Positions 51,378 to 64,000 of a stretch of DNA of 64,000 nt are shown here, one piece after another. Positions within the stretch are counted from its first letter, which is position 1. Each line of letters opens with the position of its first letter. Both the position numbers and the translations under genes were made by a program. Source of the stretch: Centroberyx gerrardi (taxonomy: Eukaryota > Chordata > Actinopteri > Beryciformes > Berycidae); contig NC_136000.1 in assembly GCF_048128805.1 (NCBI RefSeq), positions 18,816,446-18,880,445 of the forward strand, given 5' to 3'. Under the pieces are notes generated by a model that saw only the letters and a list, made by a program, of their open reading frames with translations, made no database searches and had not been told where the DNA came from.

Positions 51378-53359
51378 GTATTGTGTAATTTGTACTTCAT
51401 CTTCTATCTTTTCATACAGTATTCCTTTTTGTACCGGTCCCAAATAACAGACAACAAAAATATTCTTATGCTCCAGTTTTAATAACTTTGCAACAGAAGC
51501 CTCACTACATTTATAAAAAAAAAAAAGTGTGATTACATTTACAGTATGCAAAGAATGTGCAAAAAGAACACACAAAATTATTCTTCCCATCACATATTCC
51601 TTCCAGACGGAGGGAAAGCGATCAACATGCATTAAGTGTATTTATCCTATTGTGCAAAAACTATCAAGGGTTGCATTTACACAGGAGCACAAAGAAAATC
51701 ACAATTTTAACTGTGTCCCATATCTGACCTTTCATAGCTGTCTAAGCAGGAAAAAAATGATCAGCCACAAGAAATTCAGATCTGCCTCAAAATGTTAAGT
51801 CAGATCTGTAGTGACTATAAATATGCTCTGAAAATTAATCCTGATTTGTAATTCCACTCATTTGAATTATGTCTGTGTGAATAGATAATAGTGGTCATTA
51901 AGTTAGGTGAAAAGTGTGCTTATAATTAATCACTATCAACTGAGTGACCCGTTACTAATCCTTGTAACAAAGCAATAAAACATTTTCTCGGGTAAAAGCA
52001 ATATTCAGGCAAATTCCTGGTATTATAATTGGCAAAGAAAAGAAAACTTTTATACAACAAGTTTATCAGTAATCCAAAGCGAGGGGAGATACACTCAAGG
52101 GACCAAGTCTGTTACAGTCATGACCATCCATGCAGTTTTCTTCAGCAGGAGAACCGGCAGCCTACACACCTAATCAAATTGTAGCAATACATTTTAAGGA
52201 ACCATAATTTTGAATCTATACATACACTAGATTTATATAAAATCAGCAAAGTTTTCAATATAGAAAAAAAAAATAAATCATACACATTTCTGAGAATTGA
52301 TTCAACACCATGCAGAATTGGCAGAGGACAAAGTACATCGATAGAAAACAGTCATTTTGTTTCACACATTTCTTTGTCAAGAATCCACGATGGGTAAGGC
52401 AGAAACAATCCAAATACTATTCATCCACCACAGGAAAATGTTGTATCTCTCCATTGAAGTCTTTAGCTTAAATGAAACAACAAATGATACACTTGAAGTT
52501 ATAACAGCTATGGTGAGGGCCTTGCAATTAAGATGATGGTATTCGGTAACTATTATTATTATAATAGTGACTAGCGCTCGGCAAAAGGCGGTCGCAGTTG
52601 AAAAGGTCGAAGAAGTCCACAACGCCTTTCAGGGAGACAGCAGTAAGCCAACGAGGCCCGTCAGTCGGTTGGCAAAACTCGACAAGTTGCCTTGGCGACC
52701 GACTGGGGGCCACCGGTCACTGATAATTACACAGCCAAATTTAGACTCATTCTATACTGTTTATTTAAATTAAACTACTGACGCTGCCTGAAATCTAAAT
52801 ATACCTCTGTCTTTTGGTCCATTGTGGACATTGTGGAGTAGTTTCATTGTTTACAGCACTTACTATAATTCCATGTTTTTTTCATGTGTGTATAATGTGC
52901 ATTTGTATCGTGTCATTATAGTGGACAATTTCATTATTTAGAAGAACAATATATGAACAGAAAAGAAAGAATCATAAGCGCAGGTAAGGAATGATTTCTT
53001 ATTCAGACCCCAGTTTACACTTTTGTCAAACCATGACAACAGTGCTCTCAGTGAGATACACAAGATCCAGTAAAAATGATTATCTACCTCTATTTTGTCA
53101 ATTTAGGGAAGGGTTAAAAAAAAAAATGGGGAAAAAAAGGTGCATGAAATGGAAAAAAAAAACATCACAAAACAAAATCATGTTAGCCTCCTATGCATAA
53201 TGGTGCCATTGAGAAAGTCTTCCTGCCATGTGTCAAGTCCCGCTCCGCTTTAGAGAATGGCTTGTGGGCGTGAGAGGGCCCTCTAGTTTCCTGCGGAGCG
53301 GAGATGTGTGGTGGCCCAGTGGGCAGAGCCTGGAAAAGGCGGCCTAGATCTGGAGTGCA
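51378..53359. other. Shared 3' flank and ric8b 3' UTR
   Basis: AT-rich DNA between the convergent sirtuin and ric8b genes. A minus-strand AATAAA (plus TTTATT, 52760-52765) could end ric8b transcripts about 600 bases after the stop. A GC-richer patch at 52575-52715 gives open frames on both strands with no domain I know. I make no gene call for it. Confidence 0.4.
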
Positions 53360-56300
53360 CTAGTCAGAGTCTGATCCCGAGCTGTCTTCGGGCGGCTGAC
53401 ACAGAGTTTCGTCGAGCGGCGCTAGTGTCCCGTCCTTCCGAACCCCCATGGGCCGGATCAGGTTCTGCCTGTGGACACAAAGACCAGAACAGAGCATCAG
53501 CCGTCCTGAAAGGAAGGGACGTCCGCACGCTACATGGAGAGGGGCCAGACAGCAAGAGGACGAAATAAAAAAAACATGCAAATAACATGAGTGTCTTCTT
53601 GTCTGTCAGTTTTTGAAGTGAAAAACTTGCAGACAAAATCCACCTTTTGCTTAGGACCCAAGCCCTTTGTATCCGGGGACGGCGTTAAGAGGGCTTGCTG
53701 TGGGCGTCGTACATCTTTACTCTCTCTTGCATCCAGAGCTCAAGGACCCTCGGAAGACAAACCCCTCCCCCTTCACAGACACTCACCCCCGTTTGGCCAT
53801 CCTCTCTCCCACTTGGCCCTCCTTCCTTCCCCTCCTATGGCAGTTTAATTACAGGATCAGCGCTCAGTCTAATCTCCTCAAAGCCATGGCTGCCCCTTCA
53901 TCCTAATCCAATTATATCTGCACTGTGTGTCACCACTTCCCTCCAAGATGATTTATCAGAGAATTATCTAGTCAAAGATTTAAAAAGGAGCCATTTGCAT
54001 TCATTTGTAAGACTCAAAACATAAATGGCCTTGTAAATTCCTAGTTTGTCCTTAAATTTAAATTAGCCTATCATGGGAAAACCACAGTTACACGTTTTCA
54101 AAAAGACCCGGAGATTAACCATGGCCTGGCAAAATATAAGGGAAATTTGAAGATTTATTTGATGTCCTTTCAGTGATGTAATCTGCAGAGAGGCAGCAAA
54201 TAATATGTGGTAACTAGAGGATATAGGCTGGCATACAAATACATCAACATGTCTTTTTTCAGTTGTGAATCCTGCACCACATTACTGAGAGGTAATCGTA
54301 CCGGCCGCCTGTCTACAACCTCATATCATCAGTCAAAGACAGCAGGTACAATGAGCAGTAACAAGGTGAGGGGATAACAAGTCTACTGAAAACAAAACCA
54401 ACAAAAACATGTACCATCCACCCAATCCCGCCACTCCTGTGTTGTATTCTCTCCACCAATTAGTGCAAAAATCCATCCTATCCTCCTTAACACTGAGAGG
54501 GGACCGGGGCCGGCAGATGTAAGGGGGAGGGGAGGGGAGGGGGGTTGGGTAAGAATATGTGCTAATTGGAGGACCAGTTAAGCAGTTAGGGAAGCACATT
54601 CTTGCAGGCCTCTGACCGATCTCCTGAGAGCTTGTATTGGGGCAGCGCCACTGGCTGCACCTCTCCCTCACGACCACATCTCCTTTTACACCGAGGAAGA
54701 GAAGAAAGAGGATCCAGCCGCGGAAAGGAATCTACTCCTTGTGGGCACACGTGCCTCATTACAACTCAACCCCCTCTTTGGCTCAACAATGACAAGGTCA
54801 GCTTTCTTATGTCGGCAAACGTGTTCACCCGTGTTTCTTCTTCCTCTTCCACGTTCCACCCAAATTGCTTTGTCTAGCTGTGCGTCTGTCTCAGTCCACT
54901 CCCTGTCTGGGTAATGTTTGGCTCCTCAGAATGAGAAGAATAAAGTCGAGACACACGTTATTAAAAACCCGAATGTGGCACATAAAGGAGCCAAAGCCTG
55001 CAAGTCAACTGTGTGTGCCAATTAGGTGATAATTAATGGAGCGGTGGTAATGATGCTGCACCGGCGTGCCGGCAGCTTCCATTTACTCCAGCTGAATGCT
55101 GCGGCGTGCTGGAAGTCCAGGCCTAATTGAAGCTGGGGCTAACGGCAAGAGATTCTTCCTTTAATGAATCGGTTGGCAGGGAGCGAGCTCGCTGTTACCT
55201 TTGTACAAGCGTCATGTTTGACTAGCGTTAGCCTCTGCTCGCTAAGGAAAGGTCAACACAAATACAGCAGGGCTCCTAGTTGAAGAGACAATAAATCATA
55301 CAAATAATTCAGACGGGGGGAGCAACAGTTGTTCATCGGAAAAAGGTTAATCATCTTACTTGAGGCTTTGCCAAGAAAAGACAATTCATTATCTACCAAA
55401 ACACTATTCATTTATTTTGTATATTCACCTTGACAACTTGTCAAACATGTTGACGAGTTTCTGGGCTTCATACTCCTTCTGCTCCTCAGTCATCTCTTCT
55501 ATGGGGTTGGGCATCGGCTCCTCAACGTGGCCTGTGATGGGGTTGATGCTGGGACAAGCAGAGGAGAAACAGGTAAGACAAATGTAGAGCTACTGCTTCA
55601 CAGCACAAGGCTTTATACTAATAACGCATACAAGTTGTCAAACAATTGTGAGATTGGTAAGGTAGGTCTGTTTTAAACCCTGTCCGCTCACAAGGGTTTA
55701 GCAGATTTGTATTCCTCTGTGTCCGAGTCTTCGTCATCAGAGTACTGAGTCTCCCCTCTCCCTCCTGCCAGAAGTCCTCGGGCCACCAGGAGTCCGGCTG
55801 CGTTTCCATACCCGGTGTACTTCAGCAGGTTGTCCACTACGAGACGACACCACAGAGACAGACGGTCGTGTAAATGTACATGTATAAGCACATGAAGGCC
55901 TGTTGTTACGCGTAGGGCTGGGCGATAATTCAATATTATCCTTTATTGTCTTTCAGTGGAATCATATTGTGAGGATATGGTGATTTTGGGATATATTCTG
56001 CTGTCTAAATTGATGATAAGCAAATTTTATTTAAAAACTCTGACAAAATGAGGTATGGTAGGAATATTATTTGAAAGTTTCAGTTTTGTCACACCTACCA
56101 TTAGTTTCAAATGGGATGAACACTAATTTGATTATTTAACAAGTGACTTTGCATACATGAGCCATATTGTGATATATATCAATATCGAAAAAAATCCTTA
56201 AGGTTATTGTGATGTTGATTTCAACCATATCGCCCAGCCATCATGCATCTAGCAGTGCACTCATTTTTTCCGTCAATCAGCCCCTACCAAAAACATGAAG

Positions 56301-59300
56301 CCTGTTGCCTCTCATTTCCTGTATCTACTGCTCCTCCCCCCATGTTCCTCCCTCCGCCCCTCTCACCGCTCTCTTTGCAGAGCACGAAGAGAAACTCCGC
56401 AGCACTCTGCTTTACGCCCATGTCTACATGGGTCATGAGGCGGACCAGCTTGTTCCTGATGGTGGTGCCGATCTCCGGCCTGATCTTCACATCTTTCAGT
56501 GGGGGAAGAACCTGAGGATGTAGGCATTTAAAAGAGTTTAAATTACTGTTTTATTAACATCACCTAGCTCTGGGGCTTAACCACTGGCTTATGAACATAT
56601 ACACCTTATCCGATAGCTACAATTAGGTAACAAGAACCTTATAAGATACAACATATATACATATGCAACAGCTATAATTAGGTTTTCGAGTGAAATTCAG
56701 TTTTTTTGTGATATCTTTATTCTCTTTTCGCTTGACCTCCTCTGCAGGGAGGTCAGAGGTCAAGCTCAGCTACAGAGCATCACCCTGGAGCTGGGGAGAG
56801 TCCAGTGTTTTGCTCAAGGACACTTCAGCGTCAGAATGGAACAATTCAGCGCTGAAGTTCTTGATTACAAGTCTGAACTAACAGATTCAGTTGCGAGTCT
56901 CAGAGCAGGGACAGAATTAGAAACTAATGATCAGCTCTCTTGCAGGGTGTCAGAAATGTTATTCGGTTTGTTACCATTGTCTCTTAGCTATTTAAATCTG
57001 ACAGCAGCTGTTGTATTACCTGAGCCTTGATATATCTGCGGATCTCCCTGTGGTGCCTGGATCCCTCAGTCATGAGGCTGAGTACTGGCGTCAGACCCTC
57101 CTTGTAGTTGGAACCCTGCTTGGTATGAGACACAGAACAGAGATGTGACGGCCCGACCACAGACACTCCACAGTATAATAATATGTAACAACATGTAACA
57201 ATATGTAACCGTATGCAACAGTATGTAACAGCTGTAGATGTTGGAGCTGCATGGTTGTGGGTCAACTGGGTAGTTTCCCATTAGCAATAAGGACAAGGGT
57301 CATTTGAAGGATATTATGTCACCTTATCAGATCTGGGGATTGTTTCCTTAGCACTTCTACTCTTTATTTGATCTTTTTAATGAGATAAAGACAGGAGAGA
57401 TACGAGAGAAAGTGAATGATATGCAGTAAAGCTCAGTGTAAAACACCTGAGTACATTGTGTTTGTCTTAGTTTGCTTGGCCAAGGAGCATTCCAGTCTAA
57501 TCAGATCTGAGGACTGACTGGGTCCAGCGCTTACAAACTGGTTTTAGCAACGACCTGAAGCCTTCACGAGAAGTTTGCAACTGTGCACCAGACAGATCTG
57601 CAACATGGCTGGCTGGGTATAGGTGCACCTGGTTATGAAAAATGTCTTTCACACCATAACATAGAAAATTACACCATTCTTGCAAGTTTTTAGGAGGTAT
57701 GAAGGCTACATGTAAACAAAGATAGTAGGTGTAACCGTTAACAACAACACATTAACAGGTATGTTGGACAAGTGTCACAACTTTTGAAAACTGATTCCTC
57801 AGCAGCTTACTTGACTTATTGTGTACACGTTAAAAACAACACTCCAGTTATTCATCTAATATATTGTAGTAGAAATACTCTATTAAGGACCTTTATTGAA
57901 GTAAAATAATTAGATGAAGGTCAATCTTTCAGTGTGTAAATGATTGCTGTATCATGTATACTCTGTACTGGCCGCTGAGGATGAGCATTACCTTGTCTAT
58001 CCTTTTCTCCATGAAGTCTAGCAGCACCTGTACTGAATCCATGTTCTTTCCACTGTATTCCTCCTGGCCTCCCTGGACAGGCACATCGATTAACACGTCC
58101 AGGCAGGACACAGGCAGGTTGCTGAGCAGGTTAACAGCATGGCTGAAAAAACAAGGAACAACAACAATAAGCGTAAACAACAGTAAATAACAGAAATATA
58201 CAAAAAGAAATATAAGGCAAATATGAGGAGTGAAAAAAGGTGAGAAAAAGAGCTAAATTCAGCCAGCATAATCTCCTCAGGCAGGTCGTTCCAAAGTCTA
58301 GGAGCCTTGACGGCGCGATCGCCTTATAGCCGCCAATAGCGACCTGCCAGATGACCTCAGGATGTGACCTGGCTCACATCGGGTTAAAAGGTCTGTCATA
58401 TAGCTTTGTGCCAGACCCATCCATGCCTTAAAAGTGATCAGTGAAATCTTAAAACCAATTCTATCAGGGAAAAACTAAGAGGTAACCAATGTAAAGATCA
58501 CTATTAGGATAAAAGGATACAAAAAAAAACCTATTTAATTTTGGAAATACACTTTAGTGAAACAAACTAATACGTAAACAAATACGTAGTTAAAAAGGTT
58601 TGATAAATATTTGATAAACACAAACGCATTAATATTACTTTTCTATTTTTTCTATTTTCTAAGTAAAACAAAACCTCCTTTCCAATCAGCACATTTCTGT
58701 CACATATTCAGGACATTCCTTCATTCAAACAAACTACGACAAAGTCGACATCAGACAATGGACAAAACTCCCATGACCAGTTCAGCCACAGAGCTCACAG
58801 GTCAAAGGGCCACATCAATCTCTTTTACACGACACTGTTTAAATTTCAGTCTATGGCCCAACATTCCTGGCATTCTCGCATTACATTACAATCAAAAGAA
58901 TGTATCGCCCCTGAATCAGGACAGCTAACACCATTAAAAGATGAGACGCCCAACAAGTTAAACATAAGAGACATCTCTATTTTGCCTGCAGTGTTTTTAT
59001 ACGATGGGTTCTTTCACTGTTGACAAATATGCATAGAACCCTATTTCAGTGCTGAAGTTGTATCCTACTGAAAGAAAGTGATGCAAGTTCACCCAGGGGT
59101 TAAACTGGGCCGGAGCGATCTGGAACAACATTCTAGCACCCTCAAAAATCACCAAAAGTAAATAAATAAATAACTAAAAGTCTTCATTAAGTCTTGTTAA
59201 AACGTATCTTGTTTAGTGTTGTCTTTATAGAAAGAATGCTGACATATAGCTCCCTATATTTTTCCACATTGGTGATTAACTTTGTATCGTCCATCTTCAC

Positions 59301-62300
59301 TTTCTACACAGACTCTCTCACACAAAGCAGTCATGTGGATTTGTTTGGGATTATTTTCAGTCAATATTGTGACTTGTGATTGGACAATCTTTGGACAACC
59401 ATATAGGACCTATCCATCTATCCATCTCGCTCTCTCTAACCCAAATACTAAACATCTAATCTGACTTGTTTTAGTGATAATTCAATAGATTCTATATTCA
59501 TTTGGCATGTGATATTTCAAAAGCAGATAAGATGTTCATCATCCCACAGTGACGGTGTTAAATTTGACATCAGTGCTGCCTATTCCCTCAACCCCCCCAC
59601 CATTTTCCCCTGGTCACCGTCAAGAGTTCCCCCACTGTCCAAATCCCAACTTAACCACTGGGTACACCTAATATATGAAGAGCAGTGAGGAAGGGGGCTT
59701 CCCACCTGTGTGCTTCCTCTGTTTTCTCCTCTGTCTCAGTCTTTAGCATCAACAGATGACGCATGATGGCGGCGATGAGGCGGAGCTGGTGGTCACCATC
59801 CTATCAAATGAAGGATGTACAACATGAATTTCAAGCAAGCATTTCATTGTTCAGAAGAAAGAAGCAGAGGGAAAAAACATGATTATCAGGCTGCAGGGAT
59901 AGAAACCTGGAAGCACTGCCTAATTGCAAAAATGGGAAGACACTAAACTGCCCATCAAATGATCATCTGAAATCCAGAATTAAACCTTCAAAATGAAAGA
60001 GGTATCACAACTAGTCTACATAAACAGTCAAGGGAGGAGAACAGAGATAGATGGAAATAAAGAGGGGATAAGCATAAGACATTGTATGAGACTGAAGCAG
60101 TTACTATGGTGATTCAGAGAAAGGAGGGGGAAGAGGAGGTTAGGATTTCTAAAACTTCCAAGAGGACAGCAAACATAAGCCAAAGACTCATGGCTGTCAA
60201 CAAGGCCAATTATATCTGCATAAGGTGGGAATAAGAGTCTTCTCATAATGATATCTGATGATAACAGAGCAGACGGCCATATGGGACTAGACTAGACAGC
60301 GCACCCTGTTCAGAAAGATCCAGAAAACACCAATGGGAAAATCGTGATAGGGCTTTAGTTTAGCAGCGACTTGTGTAACGGCATATTCTCTCTTTCACAA
60401 TATCTTAGTGTGGCACAAAAAAGTGAGCACAGAGGGGGTGAGTACCAGAAGATCATTGCACTAATACTCCCTGACTAATCATGGAAAGCCGAAAAGATGC
60501 CAAAGGGCTTAGGCCAGGTCAAATAGATGATAAACCTCGTACGGAGCCAGAGGCTAAAGGGATCACAGGCCTTTTGGAAACACTCGGCCTAAACCAGGCA
60601 TGCTTAGTGATTAGCTTTCATACCACGTATGTTTGTTTGTAGAGAGCAGATGGACAATGAGGTTTATTTTTTAAATAAACTAAAAAAAAAATAAAAAAAA
60701 TAGATATCATCAGTCACACATTATGTTGGCTGAAAATAAGTAGACATATTTTGTGCATGAGAACAGAAAAAATGGGGTAGGTCAAAAATTAACTCCATAT
60801 AATGGTTAACTACATGTGCATAAAATTCCAAAATAATAAGCAATATATCAGGAAAAAGGTGAATATCCAAACACAAGCTTATGATGCAAAAATGAATACA
60901 TAAAACAAGTAAAAAGGTGCCAAAACAAAAAGTTCAAAACAACATTTTGGTTATAACATCAGAGTTTGTTCTGGCAAATGCTTTTTTTGTGTGTCATAAG
61001 GCTTTGGACATTCTCCTTTTTTCATGATAGTGTGCAGATAACGTTTGTCTTCCTGATATGTCCATTGTGGATGAATTGAATCTTCAAATCGTCACACTGT
61101 ATTGGCATGTATATCAAATCAAGATACAGTACATTTTATATTACATTACAGCATTTTTGGCATTTAGCTGATGTGCTTACCCAGAGACACAATGAATGAG
61201 CAGTTAAATGTCTTGCTCAGGGACACAAACAGGACAGATAGTGGTGATGGATGCAGCTTGGCTGTCGAGATCAGACCTATGACTTTTCTAGTTACTGGAT
61301 GGTCTCTCTAGCCATTACTAGGCCACCCTCTAGGCCAACGCATAACCTGCTCTACACTCCATACTACCAGTCTGAGCTCGCAACAGACACGTGATAGACA
61401 TGTTATGTGGACACATACAGTACCATTACCCTCTCTTGCAGAAAACAACACCACACTCACCTCATCACCAGCATCAGACAGTGTGAGGTTGAACAAGGCT
61501 TTTAACGCTTCCATGGCTCGCTCATTGTCCTCTGCAGGGATGGGCAGGGCCTGTGGGTCTGGGGGGGCGGCTTCATACGGACCCACCCAGCGCACATCCA
61601 GGGTGTGCTCCAGCACCTCTGTCAGCAGTCTCACAGCATGCAGCTCTCTTCGCAGGCCGCCTCTCACATCAGGTCGCAGGGCCGACAGCAGGAAGAGAAG
61701 GCGCAGTGAGAACAGGCCCACCTCGTGATGGCCTGTGCGGGCCGCATGCAAGCGCGCGCACAGACCGCGTGCCAGCTGCACGTCTGCGCCGACCTGCTGA
61801 GCTGCAACACTGTTGAACACCACATTGCACAGGCACTTCAAGGCCTCCACCACCACCCTCTCCTCCTCTGCTGTCTGGGTGTCTTCCTGAAGGTGATTCT
61901 GGTTGTCGCCTCCTTCCTCACCACCTTGCAGCCTGGCCAACCCAGCCAGGACCAGCATGCCTTCCCTGGTGGCTACAGGTCCCAGGACACGCTTGTCACG
62001 GGACAGGATGCGGAGGGTCTCCAGGCAGGCCTTCTGACAGCCTGGCTGCACCTGCCTCCCAAGTACTGTCAGCAGGCTTTGACACAGCTTCTGAAATGAG
62101 ACAGAGGGAGAAGCTTGTCATTGTAAATTACAGGGCTGCCATGAGCATAACAGTTAATAGACAGTTTAGTACTTACACTACGCAGATTTTCCTCCTTTTG
62201 GTCAAAGGTGAAAGTGTGACTATTCTGAAAAAGACAACAAGATGCTCATTATGGCCACCAACCAATTGAACCTGTGTGTATGCAGACATAGACTAAATAT

Positions 62301-62799
62301 TCCGTGTTTTTCGCTCTGAAAACAGAAACTAACGCCAGAATTGTTTGCAAGACTGGTTTAAATCTGACAGCTTGGAGAAATAGCTAACGTTAGCTGCCAT
62401 TAGCTAGCTAACTCTACGTGTAGCCAAAACATGGTTTGGTGTGGTTAAGTGAGCTTGTCTTAGCAGGCATCATTAGCCCATCAAGCAGCACATCAGTGTA
62501 ACAAACGTATCGACATCGTGACAATAAACACATTGCTAGATGTAAAGGCTTGGTGTGTCATCTTCAACGTTACCACAGGTTGCCGGGTGATATTGCTAAC
62601 ATTTTAGCTAATTTAGCTAGATGGTGAAAGCTAGCTGCTTTAGCGACCTAGCTAGCTAACGTTAGCACTATCGTTTGTTTTGGTTGACGTCAAAACGATC
62701 AGAGCCCCACCTCACCTCTCGATTATATTGTTGCAAAAGCTTTTCGATTTCCTCTTCGTTGTCAGTTTCAAGCTGTGACAAGATGTTATTCAAATCCAT
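53360..62799 (-). CDS. ric8b: Synembryn-B (RIC8 guanine nucleotide exchange factor B)
   Basis: Ten coding exons, in gene order: 62799-62716, 62224-62177, 62090-61461, 59800-59706, 58142-57992, 57115-57020, 56511-56367, 55836-55692, 55548-55429, 53468-53360 (1623 nt, 540 aa). The product tracks vertebrate RIC8[86 protein letters not shown] and a C-terminal [11 protein letters not shown]. It is an armadillo-repeat protein that folds nascent G-alpha-s/olf and acts as an exchange factor. The acidic [14 protein letters not shown] (about 445-458) matches the casein kinase 2 sites that activate RIC8 proteins. The large exon 3 carries a Gly/Glu-rich insert ([15 protein letters not shown]) not in human RIC8B. 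The N-terminal residues diverge from human but all junctions are in phase. RIC8A is excluded by closer overall match to RIC8B. Confidence 0.95.
53800..55230. promoter_or_regulatory. Candidate conserved non-coding elements in ric8b last intron
   Basis: The 1.96-kb last intron (53469-55428) contains sequence unlike neutral intron. Bases 53840-54060 carry an octamer ATTTGCAT (53991-53998), several AATTA cores and GATTTATCAG. Bases 54950-55220 carry CCAATTAGG, TAATTAATGG and CCTAATTGAAGC. Such clusters of POU and homeobox words with mixed GC content are typical of developmental enhancers. In other vertebrates RIC8B lies next to RFX4, a neural tube gene that such elements might serve. Conservation itself was not tested. 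Confidence 0.4.
55913..56240. mobile_element. hAT-type MITE, about 328 bp
   Basis: The left end TAGGGCTGGGCGATA and the right TATCGCCCAGCC are inverted repeats of at least 12 bases. The family with GGGCTGGGCGATA ends is common in fish. The last bases on the right are altered and no 8-bp target duplication is seen. It lies in ric8b intron 7, directly upstream (gene direction) of exon 8. Confidence 0.7.
57177..57232. repeat. Tandem repeat of a TATGTAACA unit
   Basis: Five imperfect copies of a 9-11-base unit (tatgtaacaa, catgtaacaa, tatgtaaccg, tatgcaacag, tatgtaacag), upstream of ric8b exon 6 in gene direction. Confidence 0.8.
58245..58500. mobile_element. Decayed LINE-derived repeat
   Basis: The text 'cctcaggcaggtcgttccaa' through 'cctgccagatgacctcagg' and 'aaagtgatcagtgaaatctt' resembles the region around the C-terminus of an L2-like ORF2, read in antisense, as in the copy at 27.8 kb. 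Frames are lost. It is in ric8b intron 4. Confidence 0.45.
61133..61335. repeat. SINE-like dispersed repeat
   Basis: The order of 'tggcatttagctgatgtgct', 'tgtcttgctcagggacacaa' and 'tctctctagccattactagg' matches a very common fish repeat. It lies in ric8b intron 3, about 125 bases downstream of exon 3 in gene direction. Confidence 0.5.
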
Positions 62800-64000
62800 G
62801 TTTGAAATGTCAAGGGAACGGATAGGTAACTTATGAGCTTGCTAAAGTCCCAGTATATGTAGGGCTGCTAGCTAGCTGGCTGGCTAGCTGAGTGTGTGTG
62901 AGTCTGTCAGATCTGGCTGCTGTCGAGAGGAAACTGGAAACACCCTCTGTCTCCATCACACTGGACTAACTTTCCACCTCAGCTCTACAGCAGAGCAGCG
63001 GCTCCAGCCAAAACACATGCATGTGAATAACCAGGTGGCATATTTGGTATATTATGTGGTATGGCAAGGTATAAAAGATTAAATGAATAAAAATAATGAA
63101 TGAATAAATGAATGAATGAATGAATGAATGCAAATAGCAGCATTATTATGGTGTGTAAAATAGCAGCAGTAGAACTTACTGACACAAAGATAAAAATGAA
63201 TTCAGAATATGTATGATATGAAAACATGAATATATGAAAACCTAAAAACATGAAATATATATATAAAAAGGTGTTAACAATATATAAATATCAATATATA
63301 ACAATGAGAATGATATGTGTATATGGCGAAAGAAGAAAGACCCACAGCTAATGGTATCCTAAAATCAATTATACCTATATTCAGGTTATGATATGGACAT
63401 TTGAGAGTCAAGGCAACTGATTTCAAAGTCAGTGATTCTCCCATAGTGTATTATAAGGTGTCTTGTCAGAAGTAAGGAGTGCCACAAGCAGACAGGTAGC
63501 CACCGAGTTTCACTTGTTGGTCTCCCAAAGAAGGGACAAGTGGTGTAGCCCGACTTTACTGACAGAAATTCCCTCTGCATTCTGCCTTTTCCAGGGTCAG
63601 TGCAGGGGAATCACTCCGACACTTGCAAGGTTTTTGTTGTGCCCCTTGTCTATCAATGAATGCTCTAGTGATGTACACAAACATATTAATTCTTCTGCTC
63701 CCTCAGGAATAAATAAAGAAACCAGATTCCTTGCATTTGTTTTCTTCAGAAATACTGGTTTTAAATGGCAAGGTGGCTCAATTACAGCTATGAGCCAGGG
63801 CAGTCTAATTCATATTTGCATGAACAATTCCCTCCCAACATTAGAAATCAAGAAATTAAGACTCAAACTAAACAATAATGACATTCAGCATGGAGTTGGT
63901 CCATTGACAGTGAATGGGAGACTTATAAAATGGTTCTTGTTCAATTCTATAGTTGTGCTTATTTGAATCATAAAAATGCACCAATATCAACAGGTAATCC
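62800..64000. other. ric8b 5' flank, no further gene seen
   Basis: The ric8b 5' UTR and promoter should lie just right of 62799, where GCTAGC words cluster (62865-62890). A TGAA tetranucleotide repeat runs at 63094-63129. The 167-codon open frame at 63463-63966 shows no known domain and includes the repeat-like 'ttgacagtgaatgggagact', so I do not call it a gene. Confidence 0.4.

Noticed and set aside
52528-52773. GC-richer patch with open frames on both strands between the sirtuin and ric8b
   Set aside because: Neither frame matches a family I know, and it falls in the expected ric8b 3' UTR.
53360-62799. Calling the synembryn gene ric8a
   Set aside because: Segments such as [27 protein letters not shown] and [10 protein letters not shown] match RIC8B better, and tmem263 nearby fits the RIC8B locus.
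63463-63966. 167-codon open frame at the right edge
   Set aside because: No known domain; contains repeat-like text and low-complexity residues. Probably chance.

Overview
The window is nuclear DNA of a bony fish, most likely a percomorph teleost. It has compact multi-exon genes with GT-AG introns, many CA/GT microsatellites, hAT-type MITEs, L2-like LINE ends and SINE-like tails. It also carries gene families that fish keep and mammals have lost. Exon borders were read by hand from splice signals, reading phase and remembered family sequences. No search was run.

Layout, left to right. 1-5.4 kb: AT-rich flank with AACGTTAGC/GCTAGC motif clusters, a short inverted repeat and an old LINE 3' end. 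5.6-16.2 kb (+): klhdc10, 10 coding exons, 419 aa, a kelch-propeller CUL2 substrate receptor; its introns hold a 1.29-kb hAT element with 8-bp target duplications. 16.8-26.9 kb (-): a complete 20-exon, 729-aa type II CAX cation/H+ exchanger, convergent with klhdc10. 27-29.9 kb: a 5'-truncated L2-like LINE and a 336-bp hAT MITE with a perfect 8-bp target duplication. 30.05-33.5 kb (+): an eight-exon, 438-aa egg-coat gene of the ZP4/choriogenin-H type with trefoil and ZP domains and an RKKR furin site. 37.3-37.9 kb (-): tmem263, two coding exons, 124 aa. 41.8-50.9 kb (+): a class I sirtuin of the SIRT3 type with a possible distant 5' exon and two possible C-termini. 53.4-62.8 kb (-): ric8b, 10 coding exons, 540 aa, with a long last intron that looks like conserved non-coding DNA.

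The genes do not form one pathway. The most informative context is the sirtuin lying tail to tail with ric8b. In human, SIRT3 lies beside RIC8A, the paralogue of RIC8B, so the gene here is probably the vertebrate ohnologue of SIRT3 (SIRT3.2) that amniotes lost. The second notable gene is the CAX exchanger, a family absent from mammals. No tRNA, rRNA, CRISPR or virus-derived element was recognised.
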